A stretch of 64,000 nt of DNA, from assembly GCF_009937975.1 (NCBI RefSeq), contig NZ_AP018441.1, forward strand, positions 3,720,001 through 3,784,000, in the 5' to 3' direction. A model generated the notes under the pieces. That model saw only the letters and a list, made by a program, of their open reading frames with translations, searched no databases and was not told the origin of the DNA. Position 1 is the stretch's first letter. Every line of letters begins with the position of its first letter. This stretch comes from Undibacterium sp. YM2 (GTDB taxonomy: Bacteria > Pseudomonadota > Gammaproteobacteria > Burkholderiales > Burkholderiaceae_D). The translations under genes and the position numbers were made by a program. Shown here in pieces: positions 1 to 8,139 of this stretch.

Positions 1-998
1 CCATGGTGCGTTTCCTGGTCAGCCAGGGTCATACGGTATTCATGATTTCCTGGAAAAATCCTGGCAAGGAAGACCGTGACCTGGGCATGCAAGACTACCT
101 CGACAGCGGCCTGTTTGCAGCACTGGGAGAAGTTGGCAAGTTAACCCAGCACAAAGCCGTGCACACGGTTGGTTACTGCCTCGGTGGCACCCTGCTAGGT
201 ATTGCTGCCGCGGCACTGGCAAGCGATCACGCCAGGGAATACGCACACCATTTGCCGCCTGTGCAGACGGTCAATCTGCTGGCCGCACAAACTGATTTCA
301 GCGAGCCGGGCGAACTTGGCCTGTTCATTGATGAAAGCCAGATTGCCATGTTGGACGCCCAAATGTGGGAGCAAGGTTACCTGACCGGCGAGCAGATGAC
401 GGGCTCATTTCAATTGCTGAATTCACGCGACCTGATCTGGTCAAAAATCATGCGTGAATATCAGCTGGGCACACGCAATTCGCCAAATGATCTGATGTCC
501 TGGAATGCGGATACCACCCGTATGCCTTATCGCATGCATAGTGAATATTTAAAACACCTGTTCCTGCACAATGACCTGGCAGAAGGCCGCTATGAAGTGC
601 ATGGCCACGCCGTGGCACTGAATAATATACACGCCCCCATGTACGTGGTTGGCACGGCACGCGACCATGTTTCACCCTGGCGCTCTGTGTATAAAATCCA
701 TGTGCTGACCGATGCGCCTATTGACTTTGTACTGGCGTCTGGCGGCCACAACGCTGGCATAGTTTCAGAACCGGGCCATGCGCATCGCAGCTTTCAACAT
801 TTGCCATCTGATCAGCGCGGCCAGTCTTTCCAGCAGGCCGAAGACTGGCTCAAGGCGGCAACAACGGAGACAGGCTCATGGTGGACGCATTGGCAAGCCT
901 GGCTGGCAGGGCATTCCAGCAGCACACAAGTGAAGGCAAGGATTGTCGGCGATAAGGAACTGGGGGTTGCGCCAGGCAGCTATGTATTTGAAAAATAA
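1..998 (+). CDS. phaC: Poly(3-hydroxyalkanoate) synthase PhaC, C-terminal part (cut by window edge)
   Basis: Polymerises (R)-3-hydroxyacyl-CoA into polyhydroxyalkanoate on the surface of storage granules. The visible 331 residues hold the alpha/beta-hydrolase catalytic core: the lipase-box variant GYCLGG with the nucleophilic Cys near visible residue 59, the catalytic Asp in GTARDHVSPW (about 221) and the His in SGGHNAGI (about 249). Class I enzymes are usually 560-600 residues, so about 40 percent is missing upstream of the window. The reading frame is open to base 1; the ATG at 3 is internal and not a start. A phasin gene lies at 47 kb, consistent with PHA storage in this organism. Family assignment is secure; the class (I rather than II) is inferred from likely taxonomy. 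Confidence 0.95.
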   Translation, partial: MVRFLVSQGHTVFMISWKNPGKEDRDLGMQDYLDSGLFAALGEVGKLTQHKAVHTVGYCLGGTLLGIAAAALASDHAREYAHHLPPVQTVNLLAAQTDFSEPGELGLFIDESQIAMLDAQMWEQGYLTGEQMTGSFQLLNSRDLIWSKIMREYQLGTRNSPNDLMSWNADTTRMPYRMHSEYLKHLFLHNDLAEGRYEVHGHAVALNNIHAPMYVVGTARDHVSPWRSVYKIHVLTDAPIDFVLASGGHNAGIVSEPGHAHRSFQHLPSDQRGQSFQQAEDWLKAATTETGSWWTHWQAWLAGHSSSTQVKARIVGDKELGVAPGSYVFEK

Positions 999-1089
999 GC
1001 TTAAATAGTCGCACTAGGAACTTGTGGCGTCACTATAAGGAGTAAAATATTTTTTGATATGGCGAATCTCAAGGCAGGAAAAGATCGCA

Positions 1090-1890
1090 GTGACGATATT
1101 AAAAAAAACACATCAAAAAAGAAGATACTTCCTGGGCGCTCTTACCTCGCTGTATTTCACAGCGGGCTGGGCAGCAGAGCCGCGCAAACTCGTCCTGCTG
1201 ATTGCAGAATCGAATGCCACCAATACCCCGCAGGTGCCGTATAACCCCATATTTCAGCAAGCCGTGGCTTATGTGGAAAAGGAGCTGCACCTGCAATTTG
1301 AGTACAGACGTTACCCCTGGAAACGTCTGTTGCAAAGCCTGAATGAGGGCGAAGGCCTGGCTTTTGGTTTGTCAAAAACCAGGGAGCGGGCACAAACCTT
1401 GCATTTTTCCCTGCCCGCTTTTGCTACCCATGTCTGGCTGGTCGTCAGGAGTGATCAAGCTTTTGCATTTTCCCGCCTCGCCGACCTGCAGGGCAAAACC
1501 GTGGGCATGGTAAGAGGCTCTACCTATGGCGATGAATTTGAAAAGGCAAAATCCGAGTTATTGCTGATAGAAGAAGATCTGTATTCCCTGCCCTCACGCC
1601 TGAAAAAATTATTAAACAGGCGCACGGATGTCATGTTGTTCAGCCACCATGACCCTGACCCGCGCAAGGTCGAAGCCATGCTCAACAAGACCATGCCCGA
1701 CGTAGCACCAGATACGCCTATGCCACCTGGTGTTTCATTCAAGGTACTGGATAAGTTTTTATCCGTGGACTACATCCACTTTGCGATACTGGCATCCAAA
1801 GATGATGGCATCATTGAACAGATAGACAAGGTCATCAGGAAAGGCCAGCAAGATGGCTCTTTACCCGCCAATCATTTGGCAAAGAAATGA
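1090..1890 (+). CDS. Periplasmic solute-binding protein (SBP_bac_3-like)
   Basis: A 266-residue secreted protein resembling the extracellular solute-binding family 3 (amino-acid-type) proteins often found without a transporter in Oxalobacteraceae. A signal peptide (basic KKTHQKRR stretch, hydrophobic core, cleavage near GWAA) precedes a two-lobed domain; segments such as LADLQGKTVGMVRGSTY match the domain-switch region of this family. I chose GTG at 1090, preceded by AGGAAA eight bases away, because it gives a normal signal-peptide n-region; a TTG at 1054 with AAGGAG eleven bases upstream is the alternative and adds 12 residues. No permease or ATPase gene is adjacent, so it may be a sensor or orphan binding protein. 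The ligand cannot be read from the sequence. It converges on the next gene with only 14 bases between stops. Confidence 0.8.
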   Translation: MTILKKTHQKRRYFLGALTSLYFTAGWAAEPRKLVLLIAESNATNTPQVPYNPIFQQAVAYVEKELHLQFEYRRYPWKRLLQSLNEGEGLAFGLSKTRERAQTLHFSLPAFATHVWLVVRSDQAFAFSRLADLQGKTVGMVRGSTYGDEFEKAKSELLLIEEDLYSLPSRLKKLLNRRTDVMLFSHHDPDPRKVEAMLNKTMPDVAPDTPMPPGVSFKVLDKFLSVDYIHFAILASKDDGIIEQIDKVIRKGQQDGSLPANHLAKK

Positions 1891-1904
1891 TGCGCTTCAG
1901 TGCG

Positions 1905-3905
1905 CTATTCAAGGGTCTGCCCCATATCCTGGCGATACAGTTTGACCTGATCCCGCCCGCCAGCCTTGGCGGCATACATGGCAATATCAGCCCTCTTGGC
2001 CAATTCAATTTCAGTTGCCCCATGGTCGGGATAAATGGCAACACCTATGCTTGCCGACACTGTGTGCTCATTACCTGCAATGAGAAACGCCTGTCCAAGT
2101 GCTGCACGTAATTTCTCGGCCAGCAGACAGGCACTTTGCCTGTCGCTGACATCCAGGGTCAGCGCCACGAATTCATCGCCACCTATACGTCCTACCGTAT
2201 CAGAATCACGCAGACAATTCTTCATACGCTCTGCGGCTTGCTGTAAAAGGATGTCACCAACTGCATGGCCATAGGTATCATTCACAGGTTTGAAGCGATC
2301 GAGATCTATGTACATGAGCGCCAGGCGGGTATTGTTTCTTTTCGCCAGTGCCAGCCCCTGCGCCAGCCGTTCAAAGAACAGGGTGCGGTTTGGCAAGTGC
2401 GTCAGGCTGTCGTGATGCGCCAGATAGGCCAGCTTGTCATTGACTTCCTTGCGTACACTGACATCGACTTTGACTGCGACATAATGACGGGTCTTGCCTT
2501 TGCTGTCTTTGACAGGGGCAATGTGTGCCTCTTCCCAATATGCCTCGCCGTTTTTGCGGCGATTGATCAATTCACCCGTCCAGACTTCACCCCGCAAGAG
2601 CTGCGCCCACATGGCCTGATAGGTTTCGGCAGGTACCTGGCCAGATTGCAGGATACTCGGTTTTTTACCGATGACTTCTTCAGCAGAATAGCCCGTTTCC
2701 AGAATGAAGTGCGGGTTCACGTATTCGATCACACTATTGGCGTCAGTAATGATCACCGAGGTCGGGCTGTGCTCTATGGCAGAAGACAGGAGATTAAGTC
2801 TTAATTCATTTCTCTTTAATTCATCCAGACTGTTTGCCAGCTTGTGATTGACCTTGAAAATATACAATGCCACGCCACCGACTATACTGACAAAAACCAG
2901 GGCAAGTGCACCCCAGAAATACAACCAGCGCAAATTCACGTCGGGATTGGCGTCATACAAAAAATCATCCAGTGGATAACCGGCTGGCAGCATGCCCAGT
3001 TCAGCGTAAGTATCTGCTATATGACGCCAGCGCCCTGGATTCATATACCCTATCGCTATCAGTTCCCGGCTCAGCAAATAACTGGTTTGCGCTGCTTCAT
3101 ACTGAAAAAATTCCTTGTTGTGCTGCCCCGCATCTGTACCCTTGTAACGCTGCAATATCATGTCTATGATTTCATCCTGATGGCTCATCGCATATTCCCA
3201 GCCACGCAAACTGGCAGCGCGAAAAGCTTTTACACGTTCAGGATGGGTACGTATCTCACTTTCGCTGGCGAACAGATTATCGCCATAAAAGTCGATACCG
3301 GCAGCGCGCGGCGTGTAAATATTGTAGGCAACGCCCGCCTGCCCGAGGCGAAATGGCTCATTAGTCAGGTAAGCAGAAATGACATCGACTTTCCCTTGTA
3401 TCAAATCATCAAGATTGAAGCTGTGTTCGATTTGCTGCAGTTGCTCGAAAGGCACATTTTCACGCCTGAGATAAGCAAGCAATTCCTGCGACTGCGGCTC
3501 CAGCATCATGCGCTTGCCCTTGAGCTCGTGCACAGTCTGTACATCGTTCTCTTTTCTGGATATCAGTATCAAGGGAGAATGCTGAAATATGACAGCCAGG
3601 GCAACAACGGGCTGACCAGCCTTGCGGGCAAGTATCAGGCTGCTGGTGCCAACGCCATACTCTGCCTTGCCGGTAACTACCTGATCGATGACGTCCAAGC
3701 CTGGCTGAGCTGGCAAAATATCAACATCAAGGCCAGCTTCCCGGTAATAACCCAGCTCTTTTGCAGCGTAATATCCGGCAAACTGAAACGCATGCGTCCA
3801 CTTGAGTTGCAGATGTATTTTGTCAACGGCCAAACTGGCAGGCGCGAGCAGGAATTGCATGCAAAAGCATGTCAGGCTGAGCCACAACTTTCCATGCTTG
3901 GTCAT
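1905..3905 (-). CDS. NMT1-type periplasmic binding domain fused to PAS and GGDEF (diguanylate cyclase)
   Basis: A 666-residue membrane sensor that should make cyclic di-GMP. Order: signal peptide (1-26); NMT1/THI5-like solute-binding domain (about 28-310, with LKWTHAFQFAGYYAA typical of ABC binding proteins for thiamine-precursor-like ligands); one transmembrane helix (about 327-350); PAS domain (about 370-485); GGDEF domain (about 490-660). The active-site GGDEF motif is at 575-579 and an RxxD product-inhibition site (RDSD, 566-569) sits five residues before it, so the cyclase looks active and feedback-controlled. There is no EAL domain. The architecture implies that a periplasmic ligand controls cytoplasmic c-di-GMP. 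NMT1 relatives bind pyrimidine or aromatic compounds, but the ligand here is unknown. Confidence 0.9.
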   Translation of the reverse strand: MTKHGKLWLSLTCFCMQFLLAPASLAVDKIHLQLKWTHAFQFAGYYAAKELGYYREAGLDVDILPAQPGLDVIDQVVTGKAEYGVGTSSLILARKAGQPVVALAVIFQHSPLILISRKENDVQTVHELKGKRMMLEPQSQELLAYLRRENVPFEQLQQIEHSFNLDDLIQGKVDVISAYLTNEPFRLGQAGVAYNIYTPRAAGIDFYGDNLFASESEIRTHPERVKAFRAASLRGWEYAMSHQDEIIDMILQRYKGTDAGQHNKEFFQYEAAQTSYLLSRELIAIGYMNPGRWRHIADTYAELGMLPAGYPLDDFLYDANPDVNLRWLYFWGALALVFVSIVGGVALYIFKVNHKLANSLDELKRNELRLNLLSSAIEHSPTSVIITDANSVIEYVNPHFILETGYSAEEVIGKKPSILQSGQVPAETYQAMWAQLLRGEVWTGELINRRKNGEAYWEEAHIAPVKDSKGKTRHYVAVKVDVSVRKEVNDKLAYLAHHDSLTHLPNRTLFFERLAQGLALAKRNNTRLALMYIDLDRFKPVNDTYGHAVGDILLQQAAERMKNCLRDSDTVGRIGGDEFVALTLDVSDRQSACLLAEKLRAALGQAFLIAGNEHTVSASIGVAIYPDHGATEIELAKRADIAMYAAKAGGRDQVKLYRQDMGQTLE

Positions 3906-3970
3906 AGTTACAATGTGAAAATAATATTAATAAGCCTGGCATTTTTGCCATGCTGCCTGGTGCGCTTATG

Positions 3971-3996
3971 CAGCAGTCACAAGCAGCAGTCACAAA
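3971..3996. repeat. Tandem 13-base direct repeat upstream of the NMT1-GGDEF gene
   Basis: Two adjacent copies of cagcagtcacaa(g/a), 12 of 13 bases identical, lie 66-91 bases upstream of the minus-strand NMT1-PAS-GGDEF start. This could be a tandem regulator-binding site or a replication-slippage duplication; the sequence alone does not decide. Confidence 0.5.
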
Positions 3997-4041
3997 CGTG
4001 TGGACTACCGGTAGAGCACCAGCTTATTTCCATCATACAAT

Positions 4042-4058
4042 AATTGACTAAGTCAATT
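4042..4058. promoter_or_regulatory. Perfect 17-base palindrome (8-1-8)
   Basis: AATTGACT-A-AGTCAATT is a perfect inverted repeat between the Crp/Fnr-like gene, whose stop is at 4077, and the NMT1-GGDEF gene starting at 3905. The half-site TTGAC resembles Crp/Fnr-family half-sites (Fnr: TTGAT N4 ATCAA), though the spacing is 3 rather than 4. It could be an operator of the neighbouring regulator. A terminator role is less likely because no U-run follows on the minus strand. Confidence 0.4.
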
Positions 4059-4076
4059 GCGGCTTTACACAATCAT

Positions 4077-4649
4077 TTACAGTCGCAATCGCTTGCGAAT
4101 GCGGCTCAATGCTTCAGGCGTAACACCGAGATAACGTGCAATATCGCGCAGTTGCAATTGCTCTGCCAATTCGGGATAGGTTTTTAAGAATGACAGGTAT
4201 CTGTCTTCCGGCGTCATGGTCAGCAACTCACGTTCCCTCTGCTCTTTCCTGACTATGTGCTGCTCCAGTAACTGCCGTATGGCTTTTTGCCAAGGAGGAT
4301 ATTGATCGCACAATTGCCTGACAGGTGCGTAATCAACCTGTTCAAGCACGCATTCATCAATGGCAGCAGCGAAATAATCCGTGGCTTGCCCGGATATCAA
4401 GACATTTGGGCATGCAAAGAAATCGCCAGGACCAATAAAGGATTTGATCCACTCCACGCCATCAATCCCCAGGTAGGTCAGCTTCACAATGCCGCTGGTA
4501 ACCACATAGACATAGGGTTGCCATTCACCTGCCGCGAACACCAGCTCGCCTTTGTGGAAGTGCAATTTTTTCGTGAAAGGACGCAGGATATCCCATCCAG
4601 GCAAGGCCGTGCCTGCGGCCTGCTCCATCAAACGTCTGGTATGGGTCAT
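4077..4649 (-). CDS. Crp/Fnr-family transcriptional regulator
   Basis: A 190-residue regulator with an N-terminal cyclic-nucleotide-binding-type beta-roll (about 20-115; FHKGELVFAAGEWQPYVYVV is the typical first repeat) and a C-terminal helix-turn-helix (about 155-188, LQLRDIARYLGVTPEALSRIRKRL). The HTH and wing are compact and the protein ends soon after the recognition helix, as in the small Crp-like proteins of betaproteobacteria. I chose the ATG at 4649 because it overlaps the waaF stop as ATGA, indicating translational coupling; a start at 4706 would overlap waaF by 61 bases. No Fe-S cysteine cluster is visible, so it is not a classical Fnr. Targets are unknown; a palindrome lies just downstream. 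Confidence 0.85.
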   Translation of the reverse strand: MTHTRRLMEQAAGTALPGWDILRPFTKKLHFHKGELVFAAGEWQPYVYVVTSGIVKLTYLGIDGVEWIKSFIGPGDFFACPNVLISGQATDYFAAAIDECVLEQVDYAPVRQLCDQYPPWQKAIRQLLEQHIVRKEQRERELLTMTPEDRYLSFLKTYPELAEQLQLRDIARYLGVTPEALSRIRKRLRL

Positions 4650-5713
4650 GACAAAGCGGGCAATGGCAAACGCGCGGACGTCAATATAGCCTGCAGGGGT
4701 TGCCATACCAATTGGCTATCGAGCTTATTCATGCAGTCATGATGACCCAGAGGACATTCCCTTTGCCGGCACGGCGCACAAGCCAGGCGCAGCGACAGGG
4801 AGTGGGCGATATCAGAAAATGGTGGCGCGTGATCTGGATCAGTCGGGCCATAAATGGCGATGACGGGTCTGTTAAACGCTGAGGCAATATGCAACAGGCC
4901 AGAATCATTCGACACCATGGCGTCACTTGCTGCGATTAATGCCAACGCCTGATCCAGTCTGGTCTTGCCAGCAAACTGGTGAACAGCCGGGCAAGTCGCC
5001 TGTATCTGCTGACAAACTTCAACGTCCTTGGGTGAGCCCAGCAACACGATTTGCGCATCAGGATAAGCTTGCAGGATGGTCTTTGCCAGTTCTGCAAAAT
5101 GGCTGACAGGCCAGCGTTTGGCATTGCCAAATTCGGCACCCGGAGCAAAACAGATCAAAGGCTGTTTTGCCGACAAGCCCATTTCCTGCAAGACGGTATC
5201 TATCTGTGCAGGGGCAATTTGCAAGCGCGGTTTGGGAAAGCTCTGCACCAGATCAGTTACTGGCGCATTCGCCAGCGCTGCATAAAATGCCACCATGGGT
5301 CGCGGTGCGGACTTGCTGTCTTGATGCATGACATTGATGAGGCCATAACGGCTCTCCCCCTTGTACCCAACCCGCTTTTTGATACCAGCCATCCAGGGTA
5401 ATAGTGCAAATTTCAGGGTATTAGGCAACACATAGGCGGCTTCATAGCCACGCTGGCGCAAGATTTTTGCATAGCGCCAGCGTTCACGTAATTGCAGTGA
5501 GCCATGTTTCAAGGGTGTTTCCAGTACCGTATCCACTTCCACCATAGCGCGCAAAACCGGTGCTACCCAGGCCGGTGCCAGTACATCGATCGCAGCTTGC
5601 GGATGGTCGCGTTTCAGCAATTGCAGCAAAGGCTGGGCCATGACGGCATCGCCTATCCAGTTGGGTGCAATGACGAGAATGCGGCTGGCAGGACTGTGCA
5701 CGACGACACTCAT
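4646..5713 (-). CDS. waaF: ADP-heptose:LPS heptosyltransferase II
   Basis: Transfers the second L-glycero-D-manno-heptose to the LPS inner core at the cytoplasmic face of the inner membrane. The 355-residue protein shows the GT9 family signatures: N-terminal ILVIAPNWIGDAVMAQPLL, the central CFAPGAEFGNAKRWP segment and the C-terminal nucleotide-sugar site around SNDSGLLHIASAF and AIYGPTDPDH. Length matches the family (about 345-355). It lies in a minus-strand run with msbA and an O-antigen-ligase-like gene, which supports the LPS role. Both ends overlap neighbours by four bases (AhpD-like gene upstream, Crp-like gene downstream), so the three are probably one transcript. Confidence 0.95.
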   Translation of the reverse strand: MSVVVHSPASRILVIAPNWIGDAVMAQPLLQLLKRDHPQAAIDVLAPAWVAPVLRAMVEVDTVLETPLKHGSLQLRERWRYAKILRQRGYEAAYVLPNTLKFALLPWMAGIKKRVGYKGESRYGLINVMHQDSKSAPRPMVAFYAALANAPVTDLVQSFPKPRLQIAPAQIDTVLQEMGLSAKQPLICFAPGAEFGNAKRWPVSHFAELAKTILQAYPDAQIVLLGSPKDVEVCQQIQATCPAVHQFAGKTRLDQALALIAASDAMVSNDSGLLHIASAFNRPVIAIYGPTDPDHAPPFSDIAHSLSLRLACAPCRQRECPLGHHDCMNKLDSQLVWQPLQAILTSARLPLPALS

Positions 5714-6288
5714 CTTGGCGTGCGCCCCATGAGAAAGAACTCATCATTTGGCCGCATGGAAATCACATTTGCCATGCGGTTCGACAAGCCAAAGAATGCG
5801 GTGATGGCTGCTATGTCCCAGATATCTTCATCATCAAAACCATGGCTGTGCAACAAGGCATAATCAGCATCATTGATGCTTTGTGAATCCAGGCAAACCT
5901 TGATCGCAAAATCCAGCATGGCACTTTGACGTGGTGTGATATCTGCTTTCAAATGATTGACGGCGACCTGGTCAGCCACGAGGGTATTCTTGGCATAGAT
6001 GCGCAGAATCGCACCATGGGCAACTACGCAATACAGGCAATTGTTTTTGGCACTGGTTGCAGTGACTATCATTTCACGCTCGGCCTTGTTCAGGTTACCT
6101 GTGGTTTTCAGCATCAGGGCATCATGATAGGCAAAGAAGGCACGAAATTCATCGGGCCTGTGGGCCAGCGTCAGGAATACGTTCGGTACGAAACCAGCTT
6201 TTTCCTGCACGGCCAATACTTTCTCGCGTATATCGTCAGGCAGGTCTTTTATTTCTGGAACAGGGAAACGGGAAATCGCAGTAGTCAT
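5710..6288 (-). CDS. Peroxidase-related enzyme, carboxymuconolactone decarboxylase/AhpD family
   Basis: A 192-residue member of the AhpD-like alkylhydroperoxidase fold. The redox motif CLYCVVAH (Cys84, Cys87, His91), preceded by the EREMIVTATSAKNN helix, is the proton-relay and CxxC site expected for peroxide-reducing members. It resembles the family named uncharacterised peroxidase-related enzymes. The ATG at 6288 has AAGGAG nearby and was preferred to an upstream start at 6309 that would overlap msbA. It is wedged between msbA and waaF with a 4-base overlap to waaF, so it is co-expressed with LPS genes. The natural substrate is unknown. Confidence 0.88.
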   Translation of the reverse strand: MTTAISRFPVPEIKDLPDDIREKVLAVQEKAGFVPNVFLTLAHRPDEFRAFFAYHDALMLKTTGNLNKAEREMIVTATSAKNNCLYCVVAHGAILRIYAKNTLVADQVAVNHLKADITPRQSAMLDFAIKVCLDSQSINDADYALLHSHGFDDEDIWDIAAITAFFGLSNRMANVISMRPNDEFFLMGRTPR

Positions 6289-6305
6289 GGCTTCTCCTTT
6301 TTCAA

Positions 6306-8051
6306 TCAAGCGGCAAACTGCAGACGATGCAGGTTCGCATAAGTGCCGCCATTATCCAGCAATTCTGCATGCGTACCCATTTCTATGATCTTGCCATCGA
6401 CCAGTACAGCAATGCGGCTGGCACGTTCAATTGTTGACAGGCGATGGGCGATGACCAGCGTGGTACGGCCCAGCATCAGTTCGTCCAGTGCGGCCTGCAC
6501 GGCGCGCTCAGACTCGCTGTCGAGTGCAGAGGTAGCTTCATCCAGAATGAGGATAGGCGCATTCTTATAGATGGCACGTGCAATCGCCAGACGTTGCCTT
6601 TGACCGCCGGAGAGGCGCATGCCATTATCACCTATCATGGTGTTCAAGCCCTCTGGCAAATCACGCACAACATCCGTCAGATGTGCTGCCTGCACTGCTG
6701 CAGCCACGCGTTCAGGATCAGGATTGGCATCACCATAGGCAATATTCGACACCAGGGTGTCATCAAACAAAACCACATTCTGGCTGACCATCGCGATTTG
6801 TTCGCGCAGGCTGGTCAAGGAAATGTCGTGCAAAGAAATGCCATCGAGCAGGATATCGCCAGAATCCGGCGTGTAAAAGCGTGGCACCAGATTCACCAGC
6901 GAAGTCTTGCCACCGCCAGACATGCCCACCAAGGCGATGGTCTCGCCCGGTGCTATGCTGAGGTTGATATCTTTCAGCGCTTCCTGCTCCTGGCCTGGGT
7001 AAGAGAAGCTGGTATGGACAAATTCCAGTTTGCCTTGCGCACGAGCACTCAAGGCTTTGCCGCTATCAGTTTCTGGCAAAGTGTCGATAAGGGCAAATAC
7101 CGACTCTGCCGCAGCCATGCCGCGCTGCATGGGGCCATTCAGGTCGGCCAGACGCTTCAAAGGTGTCAGCAACAGCATCATGAGGCTGACAAACTCAATA
7201 AATCGGCCTGCTGTGGTGGCGTCTTGCGCTGCTTGCGACACCGCAAACATGATGACCACCGCTACCGCAATCGCGGCTGCGAGTTGTGTCAGCGGCGTCG
7301 TTGATGCAACGGCAATGGTGGTACGCATGGCGTAACCACGCAATTTTTCATTCTTGGCTTCGAATCTTTCCTGCTCATATTTCTGTCCACCAAAAATACG
7401 TATGACCTGGCTGGCACGGGTGGCTTCTTCTATGACCTGGGTCAGCTCATTGCTGACATCAAGCTGGCTTTGATTGAGTTTGCGCAAGCGCTTGCTGACC
7501 CCACGCACGAGAAATGCCATGACCGGCATCATGACCAGGGCAATGATGGTCAACTGCCAGTTGCGCCACAACAAGGCAGCCAGCAAGACCATGACCGTCA
7601 ATGAATCGCGGAACAGTGTGGTCATCGAGACCTTGAGCATCTCGACGATTTGCTGCGCCTCAAACATGATGGTGTTGATGATGCGGCCACTCGATTCACT
7701 TTGGTAAAAGCTGATGGGCACATTCAGGATGCGGTCAAATACCTTGGCGCGTAGTTGATTCAATAATCTGGTCGAAATCCAGGTCATCAGATAACTTGTA
7801 GTAAACGTGCAAATGCCACGAAACAGGAAAATCGCAATAATGGCCGTTGGCACCATCCACAGGGCAAGCTTTTTCGCATCGGCATTAAAACCGTGATCGA
7901 GAATGTAGCCCAGCACCTTGGGGAACATGACTTCCGTCGAAGCTGTGCCCAGCATGGTCAGCAAGGCCCACCACACCCTGGCGCGATAAGGGGCGATGGA
8001 CTGCCACAAGCGGCGGAACACATCGATGGTTTCTTTATTGATCAAACTCAT
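6306..8051 (-). CDS. msbA: Lipid A export ABC transporter, ATP-binding/permease MsbA
   Basis: A 581-residue half-transporter that flips core-lipid A across the inner membrane as a homodimer. Six transmembrane helices fill residues about 20-300. The nucleotide-binding domain has Walker A at about 376-383 (GMSGGGKT), the signature LSGGQRQR at about 480, Walker B ILILDE at 500-505 and the switch His in AHRLSTIE. Length matches MsbA (about 580). General multidrug half-transporters look similar; the adjacency to waaF and an O-antigen-ligase-like gene favours lipid A export. The AhpD-like gene starts 18 bases after its stop. Confidence 0.92.
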   Translation of the reverse strand: MSLINKETIDVFRRLWQSIAPYRARVWWALLTMLGTASTEVMFPKVLGYILDHGFNADAKKLALWMVPTAIIAIFLFRGICTFTTSYLMTWISTRLLNQLRAKVFDRILNVPISFYQSESSGRIINTIMFEAQQIVEMLKVSMTTLFRDSLTVMVLLAALLWRNWQLTIIALVMMPVMAFLVRGVSKRLRKLNQSQLDVSNELTQVIEEATRASQVIRIFGGQKYEQERFEAKNEKLRGYAMRTTIAVASTTPLTQLAAAIAVAVVIMFAVSQAAQDATTAGRFIEFVSLMMLLLTPLKRLADLNGPMQRGMAAAESVFALIDTLPETDSGKALSARAQGKLEFVHTSFSYPGQEQEALKDINLSIAPGETIALVGMSGGGKTSLVNLVPRFYTPDSGDILLDGISLHDISLTSLREQIAMVSQNVVLFDDTLVSNIAYGDANPDPERVAAAVQAAHLTDVVRDLPEGLNTMIGDNGMRLSGGQRQRLAIARAIYKNAPILILDEATSALDSESERAVQAALDELMLGRTTLVIAHRLSTIERASRIAVLVDGKIIEMGTHAELLDNGGTYANLHRLQFAA

Positions 8052-8139
8052 AGTATGAAATTCATATCCTGTATTGGCACAAGCCGCTCAATCAATTAAT
8101 CAATCAGGCTTGCGCATAAATAATCTATCTGCGGCGTGA

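Noticed and set aside
2844..4043. Long plus-strand open frame opposite the NMT1-PAS-GGDEF gene
   Set aside because: It is antisense to a gene with clear domains, shows no recognisable domain and has the composition of a reverse-strand shadow.
4042..4058. The 17-base palindrome as a transcription terminator
   Set aside because: The loop would be at most three bases and no U-run follows on the minus strand; an operator is more plausible.
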